Of a DNA stretch of 64,000 nt, positions 25,648-36,253 are shown in pieces; position 1 is the stretch's first letter; each line of letters begins with the position of its first letter. The position numbers and the translations under genes were made by a program. Origin of the DNA: Tepidibacter mesophilus (lineage in GTDB: Bacteria > Bacillota > Clostridia > Peptostreptococcales > Peptostreptococcaceae); NCBI RefSeq assembly GCF_002724055.1, contig NZ_BDQY01000005.1, positions 1-64,000 of the forward strand. The letters are read 5' to 3'. The notes below the pieces were generated by a model that worked only from the letters and a program-made list of their open reading frames with translations, made no database searches and was not told the origin of the DNA.

Positions 25648-28314
25648 CTATTTTAATTTAGACTGTAATTTTTCTAATCTTTCAACTACAGTTTTCATCA
25701 TTTCTTCATACTTATCTTTTTTAGCTTTCTCTTCTTCTATTAAAGATTCTGGTGCTTTAGCTAAAAATCCTTGGTTAGATAATTTTCCAGATACTCTTTT
25801 TAATTCGCCTTCAATCTTTGATTTTTCCTTTTGAAGTCTTTCTATTTCTTTTTCAAAATCAACTAACTCATCAAGAGGTATATAGATTTGAGCTCCTTCT
25901 ATAACAGTTGACATAGCATCTTCAGGAATCCCAACCTTATCCTTCAATATTTCAACTTCCGATGCAGATGCTAATGTTTCGAAATAATCTTTACCTTCTT
26001 CAATAGTGGATATTTTGTCCTCAGATGCAACTATTATAACCTTAGCCTTTTTAGAAGGTATAACATTCATTTCAGCTCTTATATTTCTTATATTTCTTAT
26101 TCCTTCCATTATTAAACTCATCTTCTCTTCTTCTTCCTTCATACTATCTTCTTCTTTATATTTAGGCCAAGAAGCTAAAACTATACTTCCATCTACAGTT
26201 GGTAGATATTGATATATCTCTTCAGTTATAAATGGCATATACGGATGAAGGAGCTTTAATACATTCTCAAGTACATAAGTTAAAGTATATAAAGCAGATT
26301 TTTTAGCATCTAAATCTTCTCCATAAAGTCTAGGCTTAACCATTTCTATATACCAGTCACAGTACTCTGACCATGTGAAATCATAAACTTTTTGACTAGC
26401 CATTCCAAGCTCAAATTTCTCCATATTATCAGTTACATCTTTAGCTAAATCGTTAACTCTTGATATAACCCACTTATCTGCAAGAGTTAAATTACTTTTA
26501 ACTGATTCTCTATTTAAACCTTCAACTAAATCTTCACTTAAATTCATGAACACAAATCTAGATGCATTCCAAAGCTTATTAGCAAAGTTTCTAGCAGATT
26601 CTACTCTTTCAATATAAAATCTCATATCATTTCCTGGAGTATTTCCAGTAGCTAATGTAAATCTTAATGCATCAGCTCCATACTGCTCTATTATTTCAAG
26701 AGGATCTATTCCATTTCCTAAAGACTTACTCATCTTTCTTCCTTCAGAATCTCTAACAAGTCCATGTATTAAAACATGCTTAAATGGAATTTCATCCATA
26801 CAGTAAAGTCCTGAGAATACCATTCTTATAACCCAGAAGAATATAATATCGTATCCTGTAACTAAAACATCAGTCTTGTAGAAGAAATCCAATTCTTTAG
26901 TCTTCTCAGGCCATCCAAGTGTTGAGAAAGGCCATAGAGCTGATGAGAACCAAGTATCTAGTACATCTTCATCTTGCTTTAAGTTAGTAGAATTACACTT
27001 AGGACACTTACTTGGCATTTCTTTTGAAACAATAGTTTCCTCACAATCTTGACAATAATAAGCTGGTATTCTATGTCCCCACCATAATTGCCTTGATATA
27101 CACCAATCTCTTATATTCTCTAACCAGTGATAATAAATCTTATTGAATCTTTCTGGAACAAGCTTTATTTTTCCATCTTTAACAGCATCTATAGCAGGTC
27201 CTGCAAGTTCATCCATCTTAACAAACCATTGCTTCGATACCATAGGCTCAATTATTGTATTACATCTATAACAGTGTCCTACATTATGAGTATGATCTTT
27301 TATATGAACTAAATATCCTTCTTTATCTAAATCTTCAACAAGACGTTTTCTACACTCATATCTGTCCATACCTTCGTATTTACCAGCTTTAGAGTTCATG
27401 GTTCCATCTTCATTCATAACTACCATTTTTTCAAGATTATGTCTTTCCCCAATTTCAAAATCATTAGGATCATGTGCCGGAGTTATTTTAACAGCTCCTG
27501 TTCCAAAATCCATTTCAACATAATCATCTGCAATTATAGGAATTTCTCTTCCTACTAAAGGTAATATAAGATTTTTTCCTATTAAATTCTTATATCTTTC
27601 ATCATCTGGATTAACAGCAACAGCAGTATCTCCTAGTATAGTCTCTGGTCTTGTAGTTGCTATTTCTAAGAACTCATCAGACTCCTTAACCTGATATTTA
27701 ACATGGTAGAAATGTCCTCCATGCTCCTCATGCTCAACCTCTGCATCTGATAAAGATGTTTTACAATCAGGGCACCAGTTTATTATTCTATTTCCTCTGT
27801 ATATATGTCCATCGTTATATAACCTTACGAAAAATTCTGTAACAGCTTTATTACATCCCTCATCCATAGTGAATCTTTCTTTTTCCCAATCGCAAGAATC
27901 TCCAAGTTTTTGCATTTGCTCCACTATTTTTCTTCCGTATATGTTTCTCCATTCCCAAGCTCTTTTTAAGAACTCTTCTCTTCCAATCTCATACTTGCTC
28001 TTACCTTCATCATTTTTAATCTTCTCAACAACCTTAACCTCTGTTGCAATACTTGCATGATCAGTCCCAGGTTGCCATAAAGTAGCATGTCCATCCATTC
28101 TTTTCCATCTAACAAGTATGTCTTGAAGAGTATGGTCTAGTGCATGTCCCATATGCAGTTGCCCTGTTATATTAGGCGGAGGAAGCATTATAGAATAAGA
28201 CTTTTTAGACTCATCAACTTCTCCTTTGAAATATCCTCTTTCTAACCATCCACTATAAAGTCTTTCTTCAAATTCTTTAGGGTCATAATTTTTAGGTAAA
28301 TTTTTGATTTCCAT
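25648..28314 (-). CDS. valS: Valyl-tRNA synthetase
   Basis: Charges tRNA-Val. The 888-aa class I synthetase has the HIGH-type motif in [15 protein letters not shown], the CP1 editing domain ([18 protein letters not shown]), and two zinc-ribbon-like cysteine sets (CPDC; CQDC...CPKC). KMSKS appears in [14 protein letters not shown], and the typical C-terminal coiled coil (about residues 820-888) follows. Length is normal. AGGAGGAT precedes the ATG. Expression is controlled by a T-box leader that reads uncharged tRNA. Confidence 0.97.
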   Translation of the reverse strand: MEIKNLPKNYDPKEFEERLYSGWLERGYFKGEVDESKKSYSIMLPPPNITGQLHMGHALDHTLQDILVRWKRMDGHATLWQPGTDHASIATEVKVVEKIKNDEGKSKYEIGREEFLKRAWEWRNIYGRKIVEQMQKLGDSCDWEKERFTMDEGCNKAVTEFFVRLYNDGHIYRGNRIINWCPDCKTSLSDAEVEHEEHGGHFYHVKYQVKESDEFLEIATTRPETILGDTAVAVNPDDERYKNLIGKNLILPLVGREIPIIADDYVEMDFGTGAVKITPAHDPNDFEIGERHNLEKMVVMNEDGTMNSKAGKYEGMDRYECRKRLVEDLDKEGYLVHIKDHTHNVGHCYRCNTIIEPMVSKQWFVKMDELAGPAIDAVKDGKIKLVPERFNKIYYHWLENIRDWCISRQLWWGHRIPAYYCQDCEETIVSKEMPSKCPKCNSTNLKQDEDVLDTWFSSALWPFSTLGWPEKTKELDFFYKTDVLVTGYDIIFFWVIRMVFSGLYCMDEIPFKHVLIHGLVRDSEGRKMSKSLGNGIDPLEIIEQYGADALRFTLATGNTPGNDMRFYIERVESARNFANKLWNASRFVFMNLSEDLVEGLNRESVKSNLTLADKWVISRVNDLAKDVTDNMEKFELGMASQKVYDFTWSEYCDWYIEMVKPRLYGEDLDAKKSALYTLTYVLENVLKLLHPYMPFITEEIYQYLPTVDGSIVLASWPKYKEEDSMKEEEEKMSLIMEGIRNIRNIRAEMNVIPSKKAKVIIVASEDKISTIEEGKDYFETLASASEVEILKDKVGIPEDAMSTVIEGAQIYIPLDELVDFEKEIERLQKEKSKIEGELKRVSGKLSNQGFLAKAPESLIEEEKAKKDKYEEMMKTVVERLEKLQSKLK

Positions 28315-28361
28315 ATTAAATCCTCCTATATTTAAATTTATATAATTTCCTTAATAATAAA

Positions 28362-28613
28362 AAAAGAGCCCTTCATCCCTAAAAGGACGAAAAACTCGCG
28401 GTACCACCTTATTTTCAGAATAAATCTGACTCTCTTTATCTTTAACGACAATTTGCCGACCAAGTCTACTATTACTTCAACTCAGAAGCTCCAAAGCTAC
28501 CTTCCAAAAGCTCATTCCTAGAAAACCTTTCAGCCACGGATTTTCTTCTCTAATAGTGAAACTTTTGTACTCCTCTTTTTCACAGCCTTTATCTATATTT
28601 AACTTACATCATT
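28362..28613 (-). promoter_or_regulatory. T-box riboswitch of valS
   Basis: The minus strand contains the T-box core AAGGTGGTACCGCG (28398-28411). It is followed by a terminator, GAG...CTC with a T-run at 28362-28368. The upstream 200 bases carry the stem I / AG-box-like elements. A GUA valine triplet (28467-28469) is a candidate specifier codon. When tRNA-Val is uncharged, the T-box pairs with its acceptor end and prevents termination. Confidence 0.92.
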
Positions 28614-28620
28614 TTAATAT

Positions 28621-28648
28621 ATTATATATTTTTTTCAAGTTTTGTCAA
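28621..28648 (-). promoter_or_regulatory. Consensus sigma-A promoter of valS
   Basis: TTGACA (28643-28648), 16-base spacer, TATAAT (28621-28626): both hexamers are perfect. Transcription should begin near 28613, at the start of the T-box leader. Confidence 0.85.
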
Positions 28649-28805
28649 TATCATTATTATATCATTTAAATAAATATTTATTCAAACTTATCAAAATTAC
28701 GCCTGTATAAAATCAAAAAAATATTGAAATTTATGTTATTTGTGGAACCACAACTTTTTAAGTTGAATAATATAAATTAGATTAATTAAGAAAGGGGATA
28801 AAAAC

Positions 28806-29696
28806 ATGCTTTATTATGTAAGAAGATTTGATACACTTCAAAGAATATCAAATAGATTTAATGTACCTAGCGAAGCTATAATTAAAGCTAATGTAATTTG
28901 CGACCCTAACTATATAACAGTTAACACTCCACTTATAATTCCCGAACCAAACATATCTCTCCCAAAATCACAAGGTCAACCACCTTATTATATAGTTCAA
29001 TTCAGAGATACTTTTTTGTGTTTATCAAAGGAATTCAAGACTACAGTTAACAATCTAATCTATATGAATAGATTAAACCCTAATATGATTCCTACAGGTT
29101 ATGAAATACTTATAGGCGACTATCTTCAAAACCCAGATGAATTAAGTAAATTATGGGAAGATACAGGAAATTCTAAGTGTGATGAATTATCACCAGACCA
29201 AGTTTATAATATATATTATAATGGCTCTTTTACATGGGAAGCTTTAGGAAGACAATCTATACCTTATCTAATGAGACTAATAAATAATCCTTGCGATATC
29301 GTTAAATACTATTCTATCGTAAGCCTAGGCAGAATAGGTTCTAACAACAACAAAGTAATAGGCGAACTCACAAAATTTATAGATTACGAAAATGAATTAA
29401 TATCAAATGCAGCTAGATGGACATTGCTTAGAATAAGTCTTGTAAGAGATCATTCAAAACGAATGCATGTTACAACAGTAGAAAATAGAATATACGATAG
29501 TCCAGATTTAAATTCAAATTCATTCACAGTTCCAGCTGGAAGCCAAGTAATGTCTTTAAATTGGTCAATTCCAAGTCCTACAAATGAAAAGAATATATTC
29601 GGAGAAACACTCTTATATGACAGGGTTAGATTTTTTACAACAGGTCAAGATGGCTATTTGCCTAGACTTGGATTTAATGAAATTAATGTGATATAA
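28806..29696 (+). CDS. LysM protein with HEAT-like and SH3-like regions
   Basis: A 296-aa protein. Two LysM modules lie at the N-terminus: about residues 1-47 (YYVRRFDTLQRISNRF...IIKAN...PLIIPE) and 60-107 (YYIVQFRDTFLCLSKEF...YMNRLNP...EILIGD). Then comes a HEAT-repeat-like helical region at about 140-215 (IPYLMRLINNPCDIVKYYSI, VIGELTKFID). The C-terminal 75 residues are beta-rich, and phrases such as VENRIYDSPDLNSNSFTVPAG resemble a bacterial SH3 domain. No signal peptide is found, so it may act in the mother cell, perhaps on spore cortex or coat. The ribosome site is AAAGGGG. The domain mix is unusual. Confidence 0.75.
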   Translation: MLYYVRRFDTLQRISNRFNVPSEAIIKANVICDPNYITVNTPLIIPEPNISLPKSQGQPPYYIVQFRDTFLCLSKEFKTTVNNLIYMNRLNPNMIPTGYEILIGDYLQNPDELSKLWEDTGNSKCDELSPDQVYNIYYNGSFTWEALGRQSIPYLMRLINNPCDIVKYYSIVSLGRIGSNNNKVIGELTKFIDYENELISNAARWTLLRISLVRDHSKRMHVTTVENRIYDSPDLNSNSFTVPAGSQVMSLNWSIPSPTNEKNIFGETLLYDRVRFFTTGQDGYLPRLGFNEINVI

Positions 29697-29719
29697 GAAA
29701 CCTTATATCGCATTAATTT
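29680..29719. terminator. Bidirectional terminator covering both stop codons
   Basis: AAATTAATGtGATATAAG pairs with its complement (29702-29719) around AAAC. It includes the stop codons of the LysM gene (+) and the lipoprotein gene (-). Confidence 0.8.
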
Positions 29720-30123
29720 TTAGCTTTTTCTAAAGCTCTTTCAACTGCTATTTTCCAATTTTCAGTAGTAACCGTAGCTCCAGATATAGAGTCAACCTCA
29801 TATGTTTGCTTTTCAATCATTTCATCTTTCATACTAATTCTATATTTTTTTAGATTAGGAAATACCTTTCCATCTACATTCTGCCCAGTCCACATATTAT
29901 AATCTACTTCATCTCCATTTTGGTCTAATCTTTTTAAGTTTATATTTTTTATCTTATGGTTTTCAATAGTAACAACAGCCTCTTCGCTTCCATATTCCCA
30001 TTTATCTCCACTAGCTTTATAAACACCATTTTTGTATGTAATCTCTAAGTTAGCCTCTTTGGCACATCCAGCAAAAAACATAAGGCTCAATCCCAAAACT
30101 ACTGTAAATATTAATTTTTTCAT
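29713..30123 (-). CDS. FMN-binding-domain lipoprotein
   Basis: A 136-aa protein with a lipobox (LMFFAGC, Cys about 19) that anchors it outside the membrane, then a single FMN_bind domain. Near its end is SISGATVTT, the D/S-SGAT-x-T motif that ApbE flavin transferase uses to attach FMN covalently. It is therefore probably a flavinylated extracytoplasmic redox protein. The ATG at 30123 (MKKLIF) follows AAGGAG at good spacing; the GTG nine bases earlier overlaps the ribosome site. It follows the FUSC-type gene by 12 bases, probably one operon. Confidence 0.82.
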   Translation of the reverse strand: MKKLIFTVVLGLSLMFFAGCAKEANLEITYKNGVYKASGDKWEYGSEEAVVTIENHKIKNINLKRLDQNGDEVDYNMWTGQNVDGKVFPNLKKYRISMKDEMIEKQTYEVDSISGATVTTENWKIAVERALEKAKN

Positions 30124-30135
30124 AATAATCACTCC

Positions 30136-31020
30136 TTAATTATGTATTTTGATATCATCGTTAAAATATATAATATCCTTCCCATATCCATCAATATTAC
30201 TTATTGTTTTTCTCAAATGATAATTATATACAATTTCATTTTCCTTATGTTTTAGATGCTTTATTCTATCAAATTTTCCATATCTATTTATTAATTCTAT
30301 ATAATTCATATTGTTTAATGTATAATTTCGATTCATATTATCCATAATTTTTAAATTCAAACAGGCACTCTCGTAATTTCTTAATATACATTTAAATCTT
30401 TTTATCTTATCTTGATTCTTATAATTAATATATATATTATCTATATCTTTTTCAAACTTAAATATAGCATCCTCAACTTTTTTTAAATCTATATTTAAAT
30501 TTTTAACTACTTTATTCTCTAATAATTTATTTAAATCATTTCCAATTTGAATAAGATTGTCCTCTATTTTATTATAATTATCCATAGGTGTTATTAAATA
30601 ATTAACTAAAACAGCTATTATAATTCCTATAAACGTATCAATTGTTCTATTTATTGCATAAAAAACAGGATTTCTTCCATCTAAATTACTCATTATTACA
30701 CAAAATACAATCCCAGCTATACTTATTGATTTATTCCATCTAAATAGATTACATATATATATAACTATCATTATCCCTATCCCCATAATAATTACACTAC
30801 TTGGATTTATAACATAAAACACAACACCAACTACAGCTCCCAGTATAGTTCCAAGTATTCTATTTCTTCCAACTTTAAAGGATTCTCCTACAGTTGTTTG
30901 CATAGATATAATAGCTGCTATTGCTGCATAGAAAGGATATTCCATATTAAAAAAACGAGAAACAGCAACAGATAACGATACAGCTATTGCGGTTTTTATA
31001 TTCCTCATGCCAACCTTCAT
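30136..31020 (-). CDS. FUSC / aromatic acid exporter-like membrane protein
   Basis: A 294-aa protein. Residues 1-150 form about five membrane segments of the ArAE_1/FUSC type (YPFYAAIAAIISMQTTVGESFKVGRNRILGTILGA...). The remaining 140 residues are a charged cytoplasmic helical domain ending KDIIYFNDDIKIHN. Relatives are implicated in exporting aromatic or other organic acids. It is co-directional with the FMN-binding lipoprotein (12-base gap). GGGGGG precedes the ATG. The substrate is unknown. Confidence 0.8.
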   Translation of the reverse strand: MKVGMRNIKTAIAVSLSVAVSRFFNMEYPFYAAIAAIISMQTTVGESFKVGRNRILGTILGAVVGVVFYVINPSSVIIMGIGIMIVIYICNLFRWNKSISIAGIVFCVIMSNLDGRNPVFYAINRTIDTFIGIIIAVLVNYLITPMDNYNKIEDNLIQIGNDLNKLLENKVVKNLNIDLKKVEDAIFKFEKDIDNIYINYKNQDKIKRFKCILRNYESACLNLKIMDNMNRNYTLNNMNYIELINRYGKFDRIKHLKHKENEIVYNYHLRKTISNIDGYGKDIIYFNDDIKIHN

Positions 31021-31066
31021 AATAATCCCCCCCTAATTACATTATACCTCAATATTCTTCATATAA

Positions 31067-31100
31067 AAAAAAACTTGGCGATTAATCGCCAAGTTTTTTT
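31067..31100 (-). terminator. Terminator of the Arg/Tyr-rich gene
   Basis: AAAAAAACTTGGCGAT pairs with ATCGCCAAGTTTTTTT around TA. It begins at the stop of the gene ending at 31099. Confidence 0.85.
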
Positions 31101-31491
31101 AATAATAACCGTAATAATCAAATATTCTTCTTCTCCTTCTTCTTCTTCTCCTTTGAGGTACTCTTCTTCTATCCAAAAGTTCTCTAAGTAATAATATACT
31201 TATTATATCTCTTCCATATCTTCTTCTTCTAATCCTCATGAGATCTTCTTCGTCGCAATCTTCATCTCTACATAAACAACTTTTAGTATATTCTTCATAT
31301 ATATTGTCAACAATTTTTTCTATTTTTTTCTTACTTGGAAATGGATTCATATCAGGATTATCTTCTAAATCATACTTTTCACAATATCTGCATACATATG
31401 GATATACCTCATTATATATTTCAGGATACGATTTTTTAGCCTGATTATAACAATAATTCATATAATAGTTATTCATATAATAATTATACAT
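31099..31491 (-). CDS. Hypothetical Tyr/Asn-rich, Arg-rich protein
   Basis: A 130-aa protein of biased composition. The N-terminus is YNYYMNNYYMNY-type, the middle has cysteines (YVCRYCEKY; KSCLCRDEDCDEED), and near the end is RRVPQRRRRRRRRRI followed by FDYYGYY. Tyr/Asn-rich starts, clustered cysteines and runs of arginine recall clostridial spore-coat and crust proteins, but no family is recognised. The ATG at 31491 is preferred: AAGGGG lies eight bases upstream, and the GTG at 31500 overlaps it. It is monocistronic with its own terminator. Confidence 0.7.
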   Translation of the reverse strand: MYNYYMNNYYMNYCYNQAKKSYPEIYNEVYPYVCRYCEKYDLEDNPDMNPFPSKKKIEKIVDNIYEEYTKSCLCRDEDCDEEDLMRIRRRRYGRDIISILLLRELLDRRRVPQRRRRRRRRRIFDYYGYY

Positions 31492-31610
31492 ATACTTCAC
31501 CCCTTCACATTATAATATGTATATTCATCCCATTTCGTTATAACAAATAGACAATTTTTTACCACTAAGAATTATAATATTTTGGTTTTGTGGATACGTT
31601 TGGAAAAAAT

Positions 31611-31696
31611 CTACACCTGCAACTGGTTTTGAGCAACGAAGCCCATAGGGATCGTTGGCGACATGAGTCACCCAGTTAGCGAGTAGACGAATTTTG
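31611..31696 (+). repeat. Dispersed intergenic element, full copy
   Basis: Contains CTGCAACTGG, GAGCAACGAAGCCCATAGGG, ATCGTTGGCGACATGAG and GACGAATTTT. CAACGA/TCGTTG with inner CCC/GGG forms a hairpin, and AACTGG/CCAGTT can form an outer stem. It is clearly related to 44598-44673 and, in reverse, to 9905-9992. It lies 68 bases before the substrate-binding protein gene. Confidence 0.75.
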
Positions 31697-31763
31697 TAAC
31701 CATTCTTTTTTATGGTGAATATATTAAAAATACAACCAATCTTATGTTAAGGGGTGATATTTT

Positions 31764-32771
31764 ATGAATATACGCAAAAACCTAGCACTAATATTATCAT
31801 CACTAATGATATTAATGCTAGTTACTTCAGGTTGTTCAAATGATAATTTGACTAAAATAACACTTGCAGAGGTTACTCATTCAACATTCTATGCACCTCA
31901 GTATGTAGCTCTTACTGAAGGCTTTTTTAAAGAAGAAGGTCTAGATGTTGAGATAATAAATACAAAAGGCGCCGATAAAACTATGGCAGCTATTCTTTCA
32001 AACGAAGCTGATATAGGTCTTATGGGGCCAGAAGCTTCTATTTATGTTTACAACCAGGAAAAAGAAGATTATGCAATAAACTTCGCTCAATTAACCCAAA
32101 GAGATGGAAGTTTTTTAATCGGTAGAGAAAAAGATAACAACTTTACATTTGATAAATTAAAAGGAAAAAGCATATTAGGAGGAAGAAAAGGCGGGGTTCC
32201 TGAAATGACACTTGAATATGTTCTTAAAAAGAATGACCTAGACTTACAAAAAGATGTTAACATAAGAACAGATATACAATTTTCTGTAATGGCGGGAGCA
32301 TTTGCAAGCGGAACAGGAGATTACGTAACATTATTCGAACCAATAGCTTCGTCTTTAGAAAAAGAAGGTAAGGGATATATAGTAGCATCTATAGGTAAAG
32401 AATCTGGGTATCTACCATATACTTGTTATAGTTCTAAAAAATCTTATATAGAAAAGAACCCAGATATAATTCAAAAATTCACAAATTCTATATACAAAAG
32501 CCAACAATGGGTAAAAACTCACTCTTCACAAGAAATAGCTCGTTCTATATCACCTGAGTTTCCAGATACTGATATAGAAGCTTTAACTATAGTTGTTGAA
32601 AGATATAAATCACAAGATACATGGTCAGAGACTACAATTTTGGAAGAGGAGAGTTTAAATCACTTAATGGATATAATAGATTTAGCTGGGGAACTTGATA
32701 AAAGAGCTCCATACAATAAGATAGTAACTACTGAATTTTCTCAAAATGCTATAGAAAATTTAGATAAATAA
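31764..32771 (+). CDS. ABC-type substrate-binding lipoprotein (NMT1/SsuA-like)
   Basis: A 335-aa lipoprotein with a signal peptide and lipobox (LVTSGC, Cys about 24), then a periplasmic-binding fold of the NMT1/THI5-like class. Typical phrases are YAPQYVALTEGFFKEEGLDVEI, the glycine loop LKGKSILGGRKGGVPEMTLEY and GAFASGTGDYVTLFEPIA. The family binds nitrate, sulfonates, pyrimidine thiamine precursors or riboflavin. No permease or ATPase gene adjoins it, so it must pair with components elsewhere. AAGGGGTGAT precedes the ATG. A palindromic terminator follows. Confidence 0.85.
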   Translation: MNIRKNLALILSSLMILMLVTSGCSNDNLTKITLAEVTHSTFYAPQYVALTEGFFKEEGLDVEIINTKGADKTMAAILSNEADIGLMGPEASIYVYNQEKEDYAINFAQLTQRDGSFLIGREKDNNFTFDKLKGKSILGGRKGGVPEMTLEYVLKKNDLDLQKDVNIRTDIQFSVMAGAFASGTGDYVTLFEPIASSLEKEGKGYIVASIGKESGYLPYTCYSSKKSYIEKNPDIIQKFTNSIYKSQQWVKTHSSQEIARSISPEFPDTDIEALTIVVERYKSQDTWSETTILEEESLNHLMDIIDLAGELDKRAPYNKIVTTEFSQNAIENLDK

Positions 32772-32782
32772 GTTAAGTTATT

Positions 32783-32828
32783 AAAAATATATCTGTGAAT
32801 ATATTAATATATTCACAGATATATTTTT
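32783..32828. terminator. 46-bp perfect palindrome/terminator
   Basis: 23-base arms meet without a spacer; the inner stem is ATCTGTGAATATATT, with flanking A5 and T5. It lies 12 bases after the substrate-binding protein stop. Confidence 0.8.
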
Positions 32829-32978
32829 GATTGACCTCAAATCTTTTGTTTTAATTTTCAATGAATTCCAAATCTATTATTTATATATAATTACCATAGA
32901 CATATCTTTATCTTAGGTGTATGATTATATGTTGTATACAATATATAACAATATTTCAACGTCAAAGGGATGGTGTTT

Positions 32979-34670
32979 ATGTTTATTCCAAAACTATTTA
33001 CTTGTCTTAAATCATACAGCAAGGAACAATTCACAAAAGACCTTATATCAGGAGTAATAGTAGCAATTATAGCTCTACCACTTTCAATAGCTCTAGCTAT
33101 TGCATCTGGTGTATCACCCGAGAAAGGTCTTTATACTGCAATTATAGCAGGATTTTTAATTTCCTTACTAGGAGGAAGTAAAGTTCAAATAGGGGGGCCA
33201 ACAGGAGCTTTTGTTGTAATAGTATACGGTATTATACAAAAGTACGGAATAGAAGGGCTAACTATTGCAACTCTTATGGCAGGATTCTTTCTTCTTTTAA
33301 TGGGTATTCTTAAATGTGGTAATATGATAAAGTACATACCTTATCCTATAACAACAGGATTTACAAGCGGTATCGCTATAACTATTTTCTCAACACAAAT
33401 AAAAGATTTTTTAGGACTTAATATTGATGTTCCATCAGAGTTTATGGGTAAATGGATAGTATATTTCCAAAATCTAAACTCCATTAACACTCAAAGCTTA
33501 TTAATAGGTTTAATATCTATACTATTAATAGTAATACTGCCTAAAATAAATAAAAAAATTCCACCTACACTTATTGCTATAATACTTTCTACATTCGCAA
33601 CAATATATTTTAATTTGAATATAGATACAATTGGAAGTAAGTTTAGTAATATACCTTCTACGCTTCCTAGTATTCATATTCCAAACTTAGATATGAATAT
33701 GATAATAACTCTTATTCCATCAGCCATAACAATAGCTATTCTTGCAGGTATAGAGTCTTTATTATCAGCAGTAGTAGCAGATGGTATGGTAGGTTCAAAT
33801 CATCGCTCTAACATGGAGTTAGTAGCTCAAGGTATAGCTAATATAGGTTCTGCATTATTCGGTGGAATTCCGGCAACAGGCGCTATAGCAAGAACTGCAG
33901 CTAATATAAAAAATGGAGGCAGAACACCTATATCAGGTATAGTTCACTCAATTACTTTAATATTGTTTATGATGATTTTAATGCCTTATATAAAGTTAGT
34001 TCCAATGGCATCACTTTCAGCCATTCTAATAGTTGTTTCTTATAACATGGGAGAATGGGATGCTTTTAAAAGAATACATAAGTTCCCAAAGAGTGATTCT
34101 TTGGTATTTTTAACAGTATTTATATTAACTGTTTTCTTTGATCTTGTAATAGCTATATGTGTTGGAATTGTACTTTCTTCTTTCTTATTTATGAAGAGAA
34201 TGGCAGATGTTACAGATATAAAACCGGTATCTTATACTTACGAACAAGTAGATGACAGTGAATTTGAATATAAAGTTCAAATTCCTAAGGATATTTATAT
34301 ATATGAGATAAACGGAGCCTTCTTCTTCGGAGCTACAGATAAATTTATAAAAACTATGAAAAATATCAATAATCTTCCTAAGGTATTGATATTAAAGATG
34401 AGCAATGTATTAGCAATGGATGCTACCGCATATAATGCCTTAGAATCAACTCAAGATTTATGCGATAAAAACGGAATAAAACTTTTAATATTAGATATTC
34501 AATATCAGCCACTTAAATTGTTAAAAAAGTGTGGATTTATAACTAATAAAAATCAAGATATACTGTTTAAAGACTTCGATAGTGTGTTTAATAAAGCCTT
34601 AAATATAGTAAATACTTATTATGATAGGCAAAAGGATATACCCGAGATACCAAAAACCCACACAGCATAG
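32979..34670 (+). CDS. SulP-family anion transporter with STAS domain
   Basis: A 563-aa membrane transporter. About 10-12 membrane segments span residues 20-410, with the SulP signature region IALPLSIALAIASGVSPEKGLYTAIIAG and KVQIGGPTGAFVV. A cytoplasmic STAS domain follows (about 440-540: IYEINGAFFFGATDKF, LILKMSNVLAMDATA). SulP proteins carry sulfate, bicarbonate or dicarboxylates. The ATG at 32979 is preferred, as AAAGGG lies nine bases before it; the ATG at 32970 directly abuts that site. The substrate cannot be fixed. No carbonic anhydrase or sulfate-assimilation gene adjoins. Confidence 0.9.
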   Translation: MFIPKLFTCLKSYSKEQFTKDLISGVIVAIIALPLSIALAIASGVSPEKGLYTAIIAGFLISLLGGSKVQIGGPTGAFVVIVYGIIQKYGIEGLTIATLMAGFFLLLMGILKCGNMIKYIPYPITTGFTSGIAITIFSTQIKDFLGLNIDVPSEFMGKWIVYFQNLNSINTQSLLIGLISILLIVILPKINKKIPPTLIAIILSTFATIYFNLNIDTIGSKFSNIPSTLPSIHIPNLDMNMIITLIPSAITIAILAGIESLLSAVVADGMVGSNHRSNMELVAQGIANIGSALFGGIPATGAIARTAANIKNGGRTPISGIVHSITLILFMMILMPYIKLVPMASLSAILIVVSYNMGEWDAFKRIHKFPKSDSLVFLTVFILTVFFDLVIAICVGIVLSSFLFMKRMADVTDIKPVSYTYEQVDDSEFEYKVQIPKDIYIYEINGAFFFGATDKFIKTMKNINNLPKVLILKMSNVLAMDATAYNALESTQDLCDKNGIKLLILDIQYQPLKLLKKCGFITNKNQDILFKDFDSVFNKALNIVNTYYDRQKDIPEIPKTHTA

Positions 34671-34678
34671 TTCAAATA

Positions 34679-34710
34679 AAAAAATACTGGAGATTTCTCC
34701 AGTATTTTTT
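34679..34710. terminator. Bidirectional terminator SulP gene / gdhA
   Basis: AAAAAATACTGGAGA pairs with TCTCCAGTATTTTTT around TT, between the convergent genes. Confidence 0.85.
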
Positions 34711-34717
34711 ATGTATA

Positions 34718-36079
<1,362 letters not shown>

Positions 36080-36210
36080 TTAATTTTTAATACCTTTTTC
36101 AATACCCCTTTGTCTTTAATTATACAACTTGTGAAATAATTTTCAACCTAAAAAATGCATATTTTAGCAAACTTGACTATATTCAGAATTTTCAAAATTA
36201 TACACAGAAT

Positions 36211-36253
36211 AAAAAGGTGTTAATACATAACCAAATGTATTAACACCTTTTTT
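36211..36253 (-). terminator. Terminator of the pst-phoU operon
   Basis: AAAAAGGTGTTAATACAT pairs with ATGTATTAACACCTTTTT around a 6-base loop, overlapping the phoU stop. Confidence 0.85.

Noticed and set aside
31611-31696. Metabolite riboswitch for the substrate-binding protein gene
   Set aside because: The related copy at 44598-44673 lies downstream of two gene ends, not in any leader, so a gene-specific riboswitch is unlikely.
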